A stretch of 64,000 nucleotides of DNA from Torymus aiolomorphi (lineage: Eukaryota; Arthropoda; Insecta; Hymenoptera; Torymidae), in the NCBI GenBank assembly GCA_036365515.1, contig CM070877.1, positions 57,527,475 to 57,591,474 of the forward strand. The letters are read 5' to 3'. A program made the translations under genes and the position numbers. The first letter of the stretch is position 1, and each line of letters starts with the position of its first letter. Under the pieces are notes generated by a model. The model ran no database searches. It saw nothing but the letters and a program-made list of their open reading frames with translations, and was not told where the DNA came from. Below are positions 1 to 11,555 of this stretch, one piece after another.

Positions 1-831
1 CCCTTAAATGCGAAATTTTCGTCAAAATCCCAATATTTGGCAATTGGGTGCGGAATCCGTTACTTTACTTCCTGGCGTGCACGTGTGTTGACAAACAAAG
101 AGATACAACGCTAAAACCTATTTTAAACAATGATTAATCAATATTATAGTATAATAAATAATTAATAAATAATTGCTACCTAATCTCTTTGTTGTCCTCA
201 CAACAAAGACTTCAACAAATGCTCGGCCTTCACAAGCAATGTTCCTCACTAAGTACGTGCAGTCCGGGTTATTTCCTCCAAGCAAGGTTAGAAACCACCA
301 GTTGGTTACCCTTGCACACACTATACACTTTTATAATAATTAATTATCGCCGCGATAATTAATTTTTCGAACGCGCATCTCGACCTGTTAAACAATCTAA
401 TTATTCCCTAACCTATGCTTTCCAACACGTTAAGGGCGCCAGTTGTAACGGGGTGCAGTTAGGAAGAGAGTATTAATCCCTCTCAGGGTTAATATACGGG
501 TGTATTCTACGCCCGGGCGACTCACCGTTGTAGAATTATATGTAGTCCAGCAAAAGCCTCTCGGCACAGGTTCCGGACAGACGAGCCCGGCTTCTATTTA
601 GAAAGCTTAGGCGGCTTTCTACTAGAGCCGGCTCTGCACTCTGCTCGCTATGACCTAGCGTTACCAGCGCAGCCGGTCTTTCCCGCACAATGCCGCTCGG
701 TATAACCTCCAAGCGGCTGATGAGATACTTACTCCCGCTACCGATGTTCCTCTAGGATGCAATGCCTGTGACTAGCTGCAGCTGCTGGAAAGGTAGAGGG
801 CGGTATTCGGGAAAACATGCATAGGTTAGGT
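1..831 (-). mobile_element. Truncated second copy of Gypsy-A: leader, primer-binding site and part of 5' LTR
   Basis: Bases 1-443 match the Gypsy-A leader (25214-25584) and 444-831 match the first 390 bp or so of its LTR (from 25585 and from 11556), with clear substitutions. The boundary shows the same junction TGTAAC next to the primer-binding site, whose complement contains GGGCGCCA near 434-442. On the minus strand the order is LTR, primer-binding site, leader, so the body of this copy lay to the left of the window. LTR similarity stops near 831, so the U3 end is lost. This copy looks older than the 11.5-26.7 kb copy. Confidence 0.85.
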
Positions 832-1149
832 AGATATGGGGAGCTAATATTGGGGCTGTCTCACTTTTTTTATATGTACTTTCACAGAAAAAATCAGCGA
901 GGAAAACGGTTGACCCCCTGCGACCGGTTATGACCGAAAAGTACAAGAACGACCCATATATATATATATATTAAATTTACTACAAAGTCGAATAAATGTG
1001 GGCAAAATATGAAGTTTATTTTCGGAAGTTTTTCGCCAAAACCTACGTGGATTTTAGGGGGGCTAGTGTAAAAAATCTACGGTTGTCCACGAGGGGGGGG
1101 GGTCTATAAATGGTTCAAAAGCGGCTACGTAGTTTGTGGACGATCCCTA
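832..1149. other. Unassigned non-coding stretch
   Basis: No supported gene. It holds a short TA run (about 957-973), a run of G near 1096, and an inverted pair GTCCAC/GTGGAC (about 1086 and 1137) that would fold the G-rich stretch into a loop. It may be the 3' flank of the pseudogene that follows. Confidence 0.4.
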
Positions 1150-1998
1150 ATTGAAAGCGATTTTTAAAGTGACTAACGGCACCGTCTGATACAATGGTAA
1201 TTTTTTTATTGAATCACAACAATTGTCTTTCAAGTAGGTTATAATTTTTTCTACTGCTAGCAAAGTATACGCTGAATCATGCTTTCGGTCATCACTTATG
1301 ATATTAACCCAATGATTTCCGTGAACAGCTTTATTATGAATCACAGCCCAGTTTTCAGCAAAGTCTATTTGAAGAACTAAATGATGTGGGTCTTTTTTAG
1401 CATTTTCTCTGTCTGCTTTTATAGCTTTGCGTTGTATATTTTTTACATACATGTGAGTACTAACCTTCATGGTCCAAACCGAAAGTTCATCATTAAAAGT
1501 AGAAATTGACACTGTTTTTTTAATCAAGTTTCCATTATTCCACAAAGCATATGTAATTTCTTCGGTGTCTGTATCTTGCAGTTTTAGAACATGAAACGTA
1601 ATTCCGTTACTGCCTGGACAAATTTTACATTCTTGTAAATAACATAAATCAGATTGCTCAGAACGCATTATTGCGTTTATTATTTCTGACCGGATTTCAT
1701 CCAACTCTGTAACGTTACTCCCTCTAAAATTAATTAAGCTCGTAAGAAATAAATCATAATTTCCGCAATAGATACAGAGATAATCATCGTTCATGGGGCT
1801 AAGTATCAGACTTCGAGTAAGAAAACGTTTAACTTTCTTCTCTTTTTTATCATTTATTTTAACGCTAATTACGTCGCTCTTATTAGAACTCTATCTTGAA
1901 TAATTAAAATCGTCATTTATATAATATTCCATAACAATTTTTTCGGTCCTTTCGTCAATTGGATGGCAAGTGATGTGACAGAACTTTCGATCGTTCAT
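1150..1998 (-). pseudogene. Transposase-like protein of unassigned family, copy B (broken)
   Basis: The reading frame 1794-1147 aligns by eye with the better-preserved copy A at 7744-6143. Shared blocks include CYLQECKICPG against CYLGDCLDCPN, the block IDFAENWAV followed by HW, and IISDDRKHD. About 25 residues between the HW motif and IISDD are missing. The SDGAVSHFKNRF motif continues in another frame near 1180, so there is a frameshift there. An N-terminal piece starting MNDRKFCHITCHP lies at 1998-1909 before a stop, and a similar start is seen at 47779 beside another piece of the 152 bp repeat. The invariant acidic residues suggest an RNase H-fold DDE enzyme, but that is inference. Not functional here. 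Confidence 0.6.
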
Positions 1999-2181
1999 CG
2001 TGAACGAAAATCCCAAAATCGTCATTTCCGCTCAAAACTGAATTAACTGTTAAATAATGTTATAAAAGTGATAAATATAATCTAAAAAGATATTCCAAAG
2101 GTAACTCCTACACCACCCCCAAACCTACTCATACAGACATATCACACAGAAAAAAAATTATTTTTCAAATCATTATCAAAT
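1960..2181. repeat. Flank shared with the array fragment at 47.6 kb
   Basis: This stretch recurs in inverted orientation at about 47620-47800, including the sequences around TTCGATCGTTCAT and a GATATGTCTG/CAGACATATC segment. In both places it joins the 152 bp repeats to the start of an MNDRKF reading frame. It is therefore part of the same mobile unit as the array rather than chance flanking DNA. It may serve as promoter and 5' untranslated region; this is inference. Confidence 0.65.
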
Positions 2182-5100
2182 GAGGAAAAATTTTGCAGTG
2201 GAAATAAGTTCGGGGGCACGTTGTGGGACTACAAAAAAATTGCCGATGTCAAAACCCGTCCGGAACCTTCCCAAATAGGGGATGAAGGAGGTGCGATAAC
2301 GAAAAAAAAATCTGACGGTCGCGCATATCAAATAAGGAAAAATTTTGTAGTGGAAATAACTTCGGGGGCACGTTGTGGGTCTAAAAAAAAATTGCCGATG
2401 TCAAAACCCGTTCGGAACCTTGACAAATAGGGGATGAACGGGGTACGAGAACGAAAAAAGAATCTGACGATCGCGCATATAAAATGAGGAAAATTTTTTC
2501 AGTGGAAGTAAGTTCTCGGGAAGGTAGTGGATCTACAAAGAAATTGCCGATTTCAAAACCCGTCCGGAAACTTGAAAAATAGGCGATGAAGGGGGTGCGA
2601 GAAAGAAAAAAAAAATCTGACGATCGCGCATATAGAATGAGGAAAAATTTGGCAGTGGAACTAACTGCGGGGGCACGTTGTGGGACTACAAAAAAATTGC
2701 CGATGTCAAAACCCATCCGGAACCTTCCCAAATAGGGGATGAACAGGTGTGAGAACGAAAAAAAAAATATGACGGCCGCGCATATCAAATAAGGAAAAAT
2801 TTTGCAGTGGAGATAACTTCGGGGGCACGTTGTGGGTCTACAAAAAAATTGCGATATCAAAACCCGCCCGGAACCTTGACAAATAAGGGTTGAAGGGGGT
2901 GCGAGAATGAAAAAAAAATCTGACGATCGCGCATATCAAATAAGGAAAAATTTTGCAGTGGGAATAAGTTCTGGGGAACGTAGTGGGTGTACAAAAAAAT
3001 TGCCGCTGTCAAAACTCTTCCAGAACCTTCCCAAATAGGGGATGAAGAGGGTACGAGAACGAAAAAAAAATCTGACGATCGCGCATGTCAAATGAGTGGA
3101 AATAAGTTCGGGGGCACAATGTGGGATGAAAAAAAAATTGCCGATGTGAAAACCCATCCGGAACCTTCCCAAATAGGGGATGAAGGAGGTGGAGAACGAA
3201 AAAAAAAATCTGACGGTTGCGCATATGAAATAAGAAAAAATTTTGCAGTGGAAATAACTTCGGGGGCACGTTGTGGGTCTACAAAAAAATTGTCAATGTC
3301 AAAACCCGTCCGGAACCTTGACAAATAAGGGATGAAGTGCGTGCGGGACTGAAAAAAAAATCGGACGATTGCGCATATCAAATGAGGAAAAATTTTGCAG
3401 TTGGAGCAAGTTCCGGGGAACGTAGTGGGTCTACAAAAAAAATTGCCACTGTCAAAACCCTTCCAGAACCTTCCCAAATAGGGGATGAAGTACGTGGGAG
3501 AACGAAAAAAAAAATCTGACGATCGCGCATAACAGATGAGGAAAAATTTTGCAGTGGAAACACGTTTGAGGGTACGTTATGGGTCTACAATAAAATTGCC
3601 GATGTCAAAACATGTCCGGAACCTTGCCAAATAGGGGATGCAGGAGGTGCGAGAACGAAAAAAAAATCTGACGGTCGCGCATATCAAATAAGGAAAAATT
3701 TTGCAGTGGAAATAACTTCGGGGGCACGTTGTGTTTCTACAAAAAAATTGCCAATATCATAACCCGTCCGGAAACTTGAAAAATAGGGGATGAAGGGGGT
3801 GCGAGAACTAAAAAAAAATCTGACGATCGCGCATATCAATTGAGGAAAAATTTTGCATTGGAAATAAGTTCCGGGGCACGTTGTGGGACTACAAAAAAAT
3901 TACCTATTTCAAAACCCGTCCGGAACCCAAATAGGGAAGTAGGGAGTGCGAGAAAGAGAAAACAAAATCTGACGATCGCGCTTATCAAATGAGGAAAAAT
4001 TTTGCAGTGAAACTAACTGCGGGGGCAAATTGTGGGACTACAAAAAAATTGCTGATGTCAAAACCCATCCGGAACCTTCCCAAATAAGGGATGAAGCAGG
4101 TGCCAGAACGAAAACAAAATCTGACGGTCGCGCATATCAAATAGGGAAAAATTTTGTAGTGGAAATAACTTTGCGGGTACGTTGTGTGTCTACAAAAAAA
4201 TTGCCAATATCAAAACCCTCCCGGAACCTCCCCAAATAGGGGTTCAAGGGGGTACGAGAACGACGAAAAAATCTGATGGTCACGCATATCATATGAGGAA
4301 AAATTTTGCAGTAGAAATAAGTTGAGGGGCACATTGTGGGACTACAAAAAAATTGCGGATATGAAAACCCGTCCGGAACCTTCCCAAACAGGGGATGATG
4401 GAGGTGCGCGAACGAAAAAAAAATCTGACGGTTGCGCATATCAAATAAGGAAAAATTTTGCAGTGGAAATAAGTTCGCGGGCACGTTGTGGGACTACAAA
4501 AAAATTGCTGATGTCAAAACATGTACGGAACTTGCCAAATAGGGACGAAGGGAATGGGTGAACGAAAAAAAAATCTGATGATCGCGCATAATAAATGAGG
4601 AAAAATTTTGCTGTGGAAATAAGTTCGCGGGCACGTTGTGGGTCTACAAAAAAATTGCCGATGTCAAAACCCGTCAGCAACCTTGACAAATAGGGGATGA
4701 AGGGGGTGCGAGAACGAAAATAAAATCTGACGATCACGCATAATAAATGAGGAAAAATTTTGCAGTGGGAGTAAGTTTGGGGGCACGTTGTGGGTCTACA
4801 AAGAAATTGCCGATGTCAAAACCCGTGCGGAACCTTGACAAATTGGGGATCAACGAGGTGCGAGAACGGAAAAAAAAATCTGACGGTCGCGCAAATCAAA
4901 TGAGGAAAATTTTTGCAGTGGAAATAAGTTCTGGGGAACGTAATGGGTCCACAGAAAATTTGCCGATGTCAAAACCCGTCCGGAAACTTGAAAATTAGGG
5001 GATGAATGGGGTGCGAGAACGAAAAAAAAATCTGAAGATCGCGCATATCAAATGAGGAAAAATTGCTTGCATTGGAAATAAGTTCCGGGGCACGTTGTGA

Positions 5101-5918
5101 GACTACAAAAAAATTACCTATTTCAAAACCCGTCCGGAACCCAAATAGGGAATGAAGAGAGTGCGAGAAAGAGAAAAAAAAAACCTGACGATCGCGCATA
5201 TCAAATGAGGAAAAATTTTGTAGTGGAACTAACTGCGGGGGCTCATTGCGGAACTACAAAAAAATTGCCGATGTCAAAACCCATCCGGAATCTTCCCAAA
5301 TAGGGGATGAAGGAGGTACGAGAACGAAAAAAAATCTGACGATCCCGCATATCAAATAAGGAAAAATTTTGCAGTGGAAATAAGTTCGGGGGCACGTTGT
5401 GGGTTAACAAAAAAATAGCCGATGTCAAAACCCGTCCGCAACCGTGACAAATAGGGGATGAAGGGGGTTCGAGAACGAAAATAAAATCTGACGATAGCGC
5501 ATATCAAATGAGGAAAAATTTTGTAGTGGAACTAACTGCGGGGGCTCATTGTGGGACTACAAAAAAATTGCCGATGTCAAAACCCATCCGGAATCTTCCC
5601 AAATAGGGGTTGAAGGAGGTACGAGAATGAAGAAAAAATCTGACGATCCCGCATATCAAATAAGGAAAAATTTTGCAGTGGAAATAACTTCGGGGGCACG
5701 TTGTGTGTCTACAAAAAAATGGCCGTTGTCAAAACCCTTTCGGAACCTTGACAAATATGGGATGAAGTGGGTGCAAAAATGAAAAAAAAATCTGACGATA
5801 GCGCATATCATTGAGGAAAAATTTTGCAGTGGGAATAAGTTCGAGGGAACGTAGTGGGTCTACAAAAAAATTGCCGATGTGAAAATCCGTTCGGAACGTT
5901 GCCAAATAGGGGATGAGT
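2182..5918. repeat. Tandem array of about 25 units of 152-153 bp
   Basis: Unit starts (the TGAGGAAAAATTTTGCAG block) fall at 2181, 2333, 2485, 2638 and 2790, giving a 152-153 bp period that continues to 5918. Each unit has three A-rich tracts (after GAACG, within TACAAAAAAATTGCC, and in GAGGAAAAATTTT), a CTGACGATCGCGCATAT segment and a CCGTCCGGAACCTT segment. Units differ by substitutions and small indels, mostly in the A-runs; truncated units occur near 3100 and 3920. Indels shift every frame, so the short ORFs on both strands are not genes. The array sits between two copies of the transposase-like family and recurs, two units long, at 47367-47620. Confidence 0.95.
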
Positions 5919-6142
5919 TCTTTTGGCAAAGTGATTGGTTCATAAATTTCAGAGATATTTGAGGTTAAAAATTTTCTAGACATTTAGCTCTAAATATCAG
6001 TTGCAAATTTATAGGCAATTGTGATATATATTTTATGTATGTGAAATTTTGTGGAAGTGTATAATCTATAAAAATTTGAATAAATTATGTTGGAGTTTCG
6101 TTATTTCTGTCTTTCTGAAGTATTAAATTTTAAATATTGGAA

Positions 6143-7744
6143 TTAAATATTAATTAAAGGAATCAGTAAATTAAGTTTGAGGAAGCTACGTGCCAATGAA
6201 TTGGCAGCGGTTTTTAGGTTCGCGCCTATACCATCGCACGCACCTTTGCCATGTGATGTGGCATGAAAATGCCACTCAGCTGTAACTCCAAAATCTTTCT
6301 CGTGAAAAAGAAGATTTTGAAAATTGAATTTACTTTTAAAATGCTGACCTGATCCATCAGTCAAATAATAAACTTTCTTGACTGCAAAATTAGTTTTAAG
6401 ATAAGATATTACTATTTTTTTATATTCATAAACGGCTATGGTATCATGATTTAAGTTGTCGGAAATCACAGCAATGCTTACATGTTTGAGTTCATCGTTT
6501 TGTTTATAGTACACTACAACTGCAAAAACTGTTGCTTAGTTGTTATTCCAGTGGAAGGATTGTGTAGAATTTTGTATAACGAAAGCATAATTTTCTGCAA
6601 AATCGCAACACACGAGAAATTCTTCTTGAAGATTGCTTTTTACGTTATTTACAAAAAGTGATTGTTTCTTAGCAAAAAAATTGTGAGTTTTTAATTTCAT
6701 TAATTTCTCCCCCAGTATGTCCATAAATTCGTGCACATTTACAGTTTTGGAAGCTATTGTACACCTGTCTGTTTGAAACCACGATTGATACTCGATTTGA
6801 AAAATATCATTTTCATCAAAACATTTAAGTAAATGTTTTCGTAATATAGACGTATTGGGGCAATCCAAACAGTCACCCAAATAACATCTATCGTGTGAAT
6901 CATTACACACAATTGCTTCGATGCAATCGTGATAGTTTTTCAGGGGCAATTGGGTGTCTTTAGTTAAATGTTCTATGTCCATAGCACTTAGCATGAGCTT
7001 CACATTTTCGTGATGTCCACACACGCATACATTATGTGTACCGCTACTCCCAGCTAAAACACAATATGGTGGCCTCAATTCTGTAAATTTCGTAAAACCA
7101 ATGTTAACGTACTCATTTTCTTTTTTATATAAATTATACAATTCATTTAAATTACCAAGCAGTAATCTTTTTTGAATATGTTCTCTTTTGCCATTACTCT
7201 GTTTAATAGATAGATAATCTTTTGAACCCGGCATGATTTGACTTACATCATCTCTCTCATAAAAAGATTTGACAGAATTTACAGTATCAGCTGGAAGTAG
7301 TTTGCCACGTTTCTTAGCAGGTATTGAAAATATTCCGCTATTTGCTACCAAATCTTTCGCTTCACGAGCCTCCCGTTCACTGCAATTGAATTCTCGCATC
7401 AAGTTCTTACGAGACCAAAACTCCGGTGCAAGCTTTAATAGCTGAATTCTTTCTTGATTATTTGTTAACTCTGAAAATTTGTTCTTAATTTGTTGGAGAA
7501 CTGCAACACCAGCTTTATGATATTCATCATCGCACACTATTTTAGCTTTTTTAGTATCAGTTTGAGGTAAATTTGATTTCTGATTATAAATTTGGGGTCG
7601 ACAGGTTAAACATATTTTAGCATTTTCAGGTACTAAAGGAAATGCACTTCTTAAAAGTGTTGGAAAATCAGTCAAATTCTTAGATGCAGAGTGATCATTT
7701 TTATTTAAAGGATTTATACATTTCAATTTCCAATGTGAATCCAT
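6143..7744 (-). pseudogene. Transposase-like protein of unassigned family, copy A (one in-frame stop)
   Basis: One frame of 534 codons runs from ATG at 7744 to a stop at 6143. It is interrupted only by TAA right after FHWNNN (6537-6539), where one base change from CAA would explain the break. N-terminal region: a Cys-containing start (KCINPLNKNDH) and a CLTCR pair (about residues 47-51). Middle: Cys pairs CVCGHH and CYLGDCLDCPN. C-terminal half: CCDFAENYAF, then VISDNLNHD, YYLTDGSGQHF, AEWHFHATSHGKGACDGIG. The spaced acidic residues (DFAEN, LTDG, AEW) resemble an RNase H-fold transposase, and similar uncharacterised proteins are repetitive in animal genomes. I cannot assign a named superfamily. 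The C-terminus looks short. The 152 bp array lies downstream. Confidence 0.65.
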
Positions 7745-7917
7745 TTTAATCGTTTATAACAGAAATGGCAAACTTTTTCTTTGCTATCAACGACAAATTC
7801 GAAAAAATTCGAGGAGGAAAAAGATAAAAAGTTATGGTAATTATATACTTTTGACATGACAATTTGCATACAGAGTAAAAATTGTGGACGCCATCTACCG
7901 AATGAAAAATAAATGAT

Positions 7918-8520
7918 TCCGTGTCGCACGGCAAACCGCGCTGTACCGCGCGTAGCTTAGAATATGCATTCGCCCTGTCGTGCATATAATCTTTCGCGTT
8001 TTATTTGCATAACATAAAACATCTTGGACACTTTTTGGGAAATATCCTTTCCTACCTAAAAAAAGGATAGCTTTCAATATTATGGGTAAAACAAAATACT
8101 AAAAATATACTTTTCGAGATATAGCACGTAAAAAAAACAAAAAAATTATCTACACTGAAAAACAAACGTTAGCACAAGAGTTTGCACATATTACTGTTAA
8201 TTTTGAAATTTTATTTTTTTATGAAATAATTAATAAAATATTACTCCATGCGTTATTCAAGAATAAAAAAAAAACAGGTAAAGAATTAAAGATTATAAAA
8301 GATTATTATTAGGCAACGAGGTGAGCGTAGCCCGCGCGCTGTACCGCGTAGTCCCGCGCGCGGGAAAGGCGATGCGTCTACCCTTTCGCATTCTATTTCT
8401 CGCAGAAAACCTTTCGGGCACTCTTTGGAAACTATCCTCTCCTACGTAAAAAATGATCAGCTTTCGATCTAGAGGGTCAAAAAAAATATTAGAAATACAC
8501 TTTTTAGGATATAACAAGTT
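7918..8520. repeat. Two diverged direct copies of a segment of about 200 bp
   Basis: About 7918-8128 and 8318-8520 share an ordered series of blocks: GCGCTGTACCGCG, CTTTCGC followed by TTCTATTT/TTTTATTT, GGACACTTTTTGGGAAA against GGGCACTCTTTGGAAAC, TATCCT, and a closing GATATA. They are well diverged. The segment between (8129-8317) is AT-rich without an ORF. These could be remnants of a transposon's terminal region; no function is claimed. Confidence 0.6.
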
Positions 8521-8649
8521 TTGTACTTTTTGAAGACGAAAATGGAAAATTTCGAGAAAAACTGCCTACACCATTGGAAAGCTGAGGAAAAAATACGTCG
8601 GAAATGCTTATCATAAAATTTTTTTAAGTACGTTTTAGTATCGTAAACA

Positions 8650-8948
8650 TGAGCTAGATATAACATGATTTGGCGCTCGCGCGCCGCGCTGGGACATTTG
8701 ACGTGAAACGCCTCATAGTCAAACGCCTTTGAAAAATGGCGAACTGTGTTCTGCAAAGTTTGTCTCGGAATGGCAGCGCATGCTCGACGAATCCTATCCT
8801 GCATATCTGCTCTTGTAGTGGGTTGTTGCTGAAAAATAGCATTTTTCAAATACCCCCATAAACAAAAGTCTGATGGTGAAGTATGGGATGAAGAAGCAAG
8901 CCATTTCACCGGACCTCCTCAACCAATCCATCTAATACTAAAGTGTTT
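8650..8948 (-). pseudogene. C-terminal fragment of a DD41D Tc1/mariner-like transposase
   Basis: The frame ending near 8650 contains SPSDFCLWGYLKNAIF and a block beginning TRADMQDRIRRACAAIP that match the C-terminal part of the transposase at 28654-29710 almost residue for residue. The preceding RWIG-stop-GGPVKW segment has a TGA. Only the last catalytic Asp (in PSDF) and the C-terminal tail remain; similarity stops near 8948. A short frame difference after VRHF shows further decay. Confidence 0.85.
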
Positions 8949-9304
8949 ATTAAAAAATGCTGTTATTGTGAACGTGAAATGTGGTGCTTCACTATCCTGC
9001 TAGAACCTGAAAAATAAATTTAAAAGAACCATTGACAGACCTATTTTCTTCGTAGATGTGTTTTTAATGATTACATTATCAAAATTAGTATTTCTGAAAT
9101 TCGAACGCTACTAATTCACATTATTTACATAAAAAAAAAATAAAAGGAAGTTTTAGTTTTATTTGCAATTAAAATAAGAAATAATGCTTTATTGAATTGA
9201 ATACCTTTAATGTTTTAACGATTATTTTATTTTAAAATTTAAAATTAAAAAAGTGTGACAAACGAAGTATTTATGGCAATTACAGTTAGCTAATTAAAGT
9301 TACC
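8949..9304. other. AT-rich stretch without recognised features
   Basis: No ORF, repeat or RNA gene that I can support. It is AT-rich with several A/T runs and separates the DD41D fragment from the palindrome. Confidence 0.5.
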
Positions 9305-10695
9305 GTAACACTTTAAAAAAAGTAAAACTTTGGCGAGTATAAGTGTATTTGTAATCTCTCCCCTCTCTATCTCCTCCTCTCTCTTTCTCTCCCTCTTTCG
9401 CTCCATCTCTCTCTTTCTCCCCCTCTCTCCCCCAGAAGAATATCATAGTTTAAAACAAACACATGAAAGAAGTGGAATCAATTATTATTTTATATAGACA
9501 AGTACATTTTTGTGACATAGAAATATGGAATTATTTTTATAACAAAAAATCGTAAGTACTACTAAAAATAAACTCATGAAACTGGTGGAATCAATTAAGT
9601 GCAGGCAAGTCAATTATTATAACAAAGAGAATTTTTAAAATAAAATTTGTTTAATATATATTTACTATAAAAATTTGTATAAAAAATAATTACGTCTAAC
9701 AAAAAATATTACAAAAATACTAACATAATAACTGTAATTGAAACACAAAAAGTTAAAAAATTTTTGCGTAAACATTTTCGAAGTATAGATCATAGAAGTC
9801 ACCACCCTCTAAAATAGTTTAACCATGAGCTGTTATGCATCATAAATTCATGTAAGTTTTTCTTACACAAGTCAATCTACCTATTATCTGCAAATATGAA
9901 TTTTAATTAAACATCTTCTTAAACTGTTACTGTAATTTTTTAAATTTTGGGAAATTTCTTTCTGTATCTTTCTGTATCCTTCTGGCAAGTATATTCTGTC
10001 TTTAAAAGAAATTTTCCCAAAATTTAAAAAATTACATTAACAGTTTAAGAAGATGTTTAATTAAAATTCATATTTGCAGATAATAGGTAGATTGACTTGT
10101 GTAAGAAAAACTTACATGAATTTATGATTTATAACAGCTCATGGTTAAACTATTTTAGAGGGTGGTGACTTATATAATCTATACTTCGAAAATGTTTACG
10201 CTAAAATTTTTTAACTTTTTGTGTTTCAATTACAGTTATTATGTTAGTATTTTTGTAATATTTTTTGTTAGACGTAATTATTTTTTATACAAATTTTTAT
10301 AGTAAATATATATTAAACAAATTTTATTTTAACAATTCTCGTTATTATAATAATTGACTTGCCTGCACTTAATTGATTCCACCAGTTTCATGAGTTTATT
10401 TTTAGTAGTACTTACGATTTTTTGTTATAAAAATAATTCCATATTTCTATGTCACAAAAATGTACTTGTCTATATAAAATAATATTTGATTCCACTTCTT
10501 TCATGTGTTTGTTTTAAACTATGATATTCTTTTGGGGGAGAGAGGGGGAGAAAGAGAGAGATGGAGCGAAAGAGGGAGAGAAAGAGAGAGGAGGAGAGAG
10601 AGAGAGAGAGGGAGAGAGAGATAGGGAGAGAGAGAGAGGGAGAGAGATTACAAATACACTTATACTCGCCAGTTTTACTTTTTTTAAAAGTGTTA
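9305..10695. mobile_element. Palindromic fold-back element, arms about 670 bp
   Basis: The sequence from about 9305 reads back as its reverse complement from about 10695. Examples: ACACATGAAAGAAGTGGAAT near 9460 against ATTCCACTTCTTTCATGTGT near 10490, and GGTAGATTGACTTGTGTAAG near 10085 against its complement near 9870. The hinge is near 9965-10010. Both arms hold a CT/GA-rich microsatellite (9355-9435 and 10535-10650) that has changed length between arms. No ORF is credible. It could be a fold-back or MITE-type element, or an inverted duplication; no target duplication is clear. Confidence 0.85.
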
Positions 10696-11240
10696 TTTTA
10701 GGGAGATTCCACAAGTTTCTAAGAGCTTCGATAATAATTAAAAAGTTTTATAACGTTAAAGAATGATGATACCATCTTTCATAGATTTAATTTTCATGTG
10801 GGTACATGATGATAATTGCATCATGTGAGACTGCTGTATTTGTAAAAAAAATGGAATAGCACTTTCATTGTATCAAGAAATCCCTTTTGCTATATATAAT
10901 AATAGTATATATACTCTTCTTTTTATAGACAAATTAATTTATTGTATAGAACCGCTAAGATAAAATTGTCAGAAGAACATAATTATTTATTATTAGAATT
11001 CCTTTTCATAGAGTATAAGTTTTTTATTCATATTTTTATATATTACAGAAACATCTTATGCTTGCCTTATATTATACTTTCGTAGAAAGTTTTGTTATAA
11101 AAATAAACATTGCTATCTTCATAATTGTAAGTAAAATAAAATAATTTGAATTTTTTTCCATATCCGTTGTAATGGTTACTTTTTAACAAATGACTTATGG
11201 AAATAATTCATTCCAGTACAACTTTTCGAACCTATGATTA
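10696..11240. other. AT-rich stretch without recognised features
   Basis: No supportable gene or structured repeat was seen. It lies between the palindrome and the SINE. Confidence 0.5.
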
Positions 11241-11256
11241 AAATGAAGAACTATAA

Positions 11257-11555
11257 GACCGACAGTTTGGCAGGTAGCGCAGTCGCCACCTCGGCCGATC
11301 ACCGAAGTTAAGCAGCAAAGGGCCGCGGTTACTACTTGGATGGGTGACCGCTCGCTTTGTTTGCGACTACCTCGTGTGATCGGGGTTAGGTGTTGAATTT
11401 GCCTTCTTACAAACTGAGCGGGAGGTGTGGATAAATACAATTTCGGTGTCTACGCCTACGGAATGTGACCTAGACATCCAAACTGAATTATTCCAATACA
11501 CCAACCATCCTGGGGCGGGTTTTCCTAATTAGGATTTATCCCACGTGGTTTGCCT
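11257..11555 (+). mobile_element. 5S-rRNA-headed SINE, left part
   Basis: The head contains a segment recognisable as 5S rRNA (11296-11351), including the internal promoter blocks GAAGTTAAGCAGC and TACTTGGATGGGTGACC. The body is split by Gypsy-A at 11555/11556 and resumes at 26751. A 16 bp duplication AAATGAAGAACTATAA flanks the whole unit at 11241-11256 and 26930-26945, which fixes both ends. Total length without Gypsy-A is about 480 bp. Known relatives are SINE3-type elements with 5S-derived promoters. Confidence 0.85.
11296..11351 (+). promoter_or_regulatory. 5S-derived internal RNA polymerase III promoter of the SINE
   Basis: The segment matches the middle of eukaryotic 5S rRNA: CGATCACCGAAGTTAAGCAG (A box region), then GGGCC and TACTTGGATGGGTGACCGC (C box region). 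The flanks do not match 5S rRNA, so this is a SINE head and not a 5S gene. Transcription would run rightward. Confidence 0.85.

Noticed and set aside
2182..5918. CRISPR array
   Set aside because: Units are contiguous, 152 bp long and diverged, without unique spacers. The context is eukaryotic.
2221..5983. Many ORFs of 60-160 codons on both strands
   Set aside because: They are all readings of the 152 bp repeat. Indels in the A-runs change the frame between units and the same product appears in several frames.
11276..11290. tRNA A-box (TAGCGCAGTCG) in the SINE head
   Set aside because: No B-box or cloverleaf follows. The 5S segment is the better explanation for the promoter.
11281..11351. 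Functional 5S rRNA gene
   Set aside because: Only the internal promoter part matches 5S rRNA; both ends are unrelated, and the unit has a SINE-like duplication.
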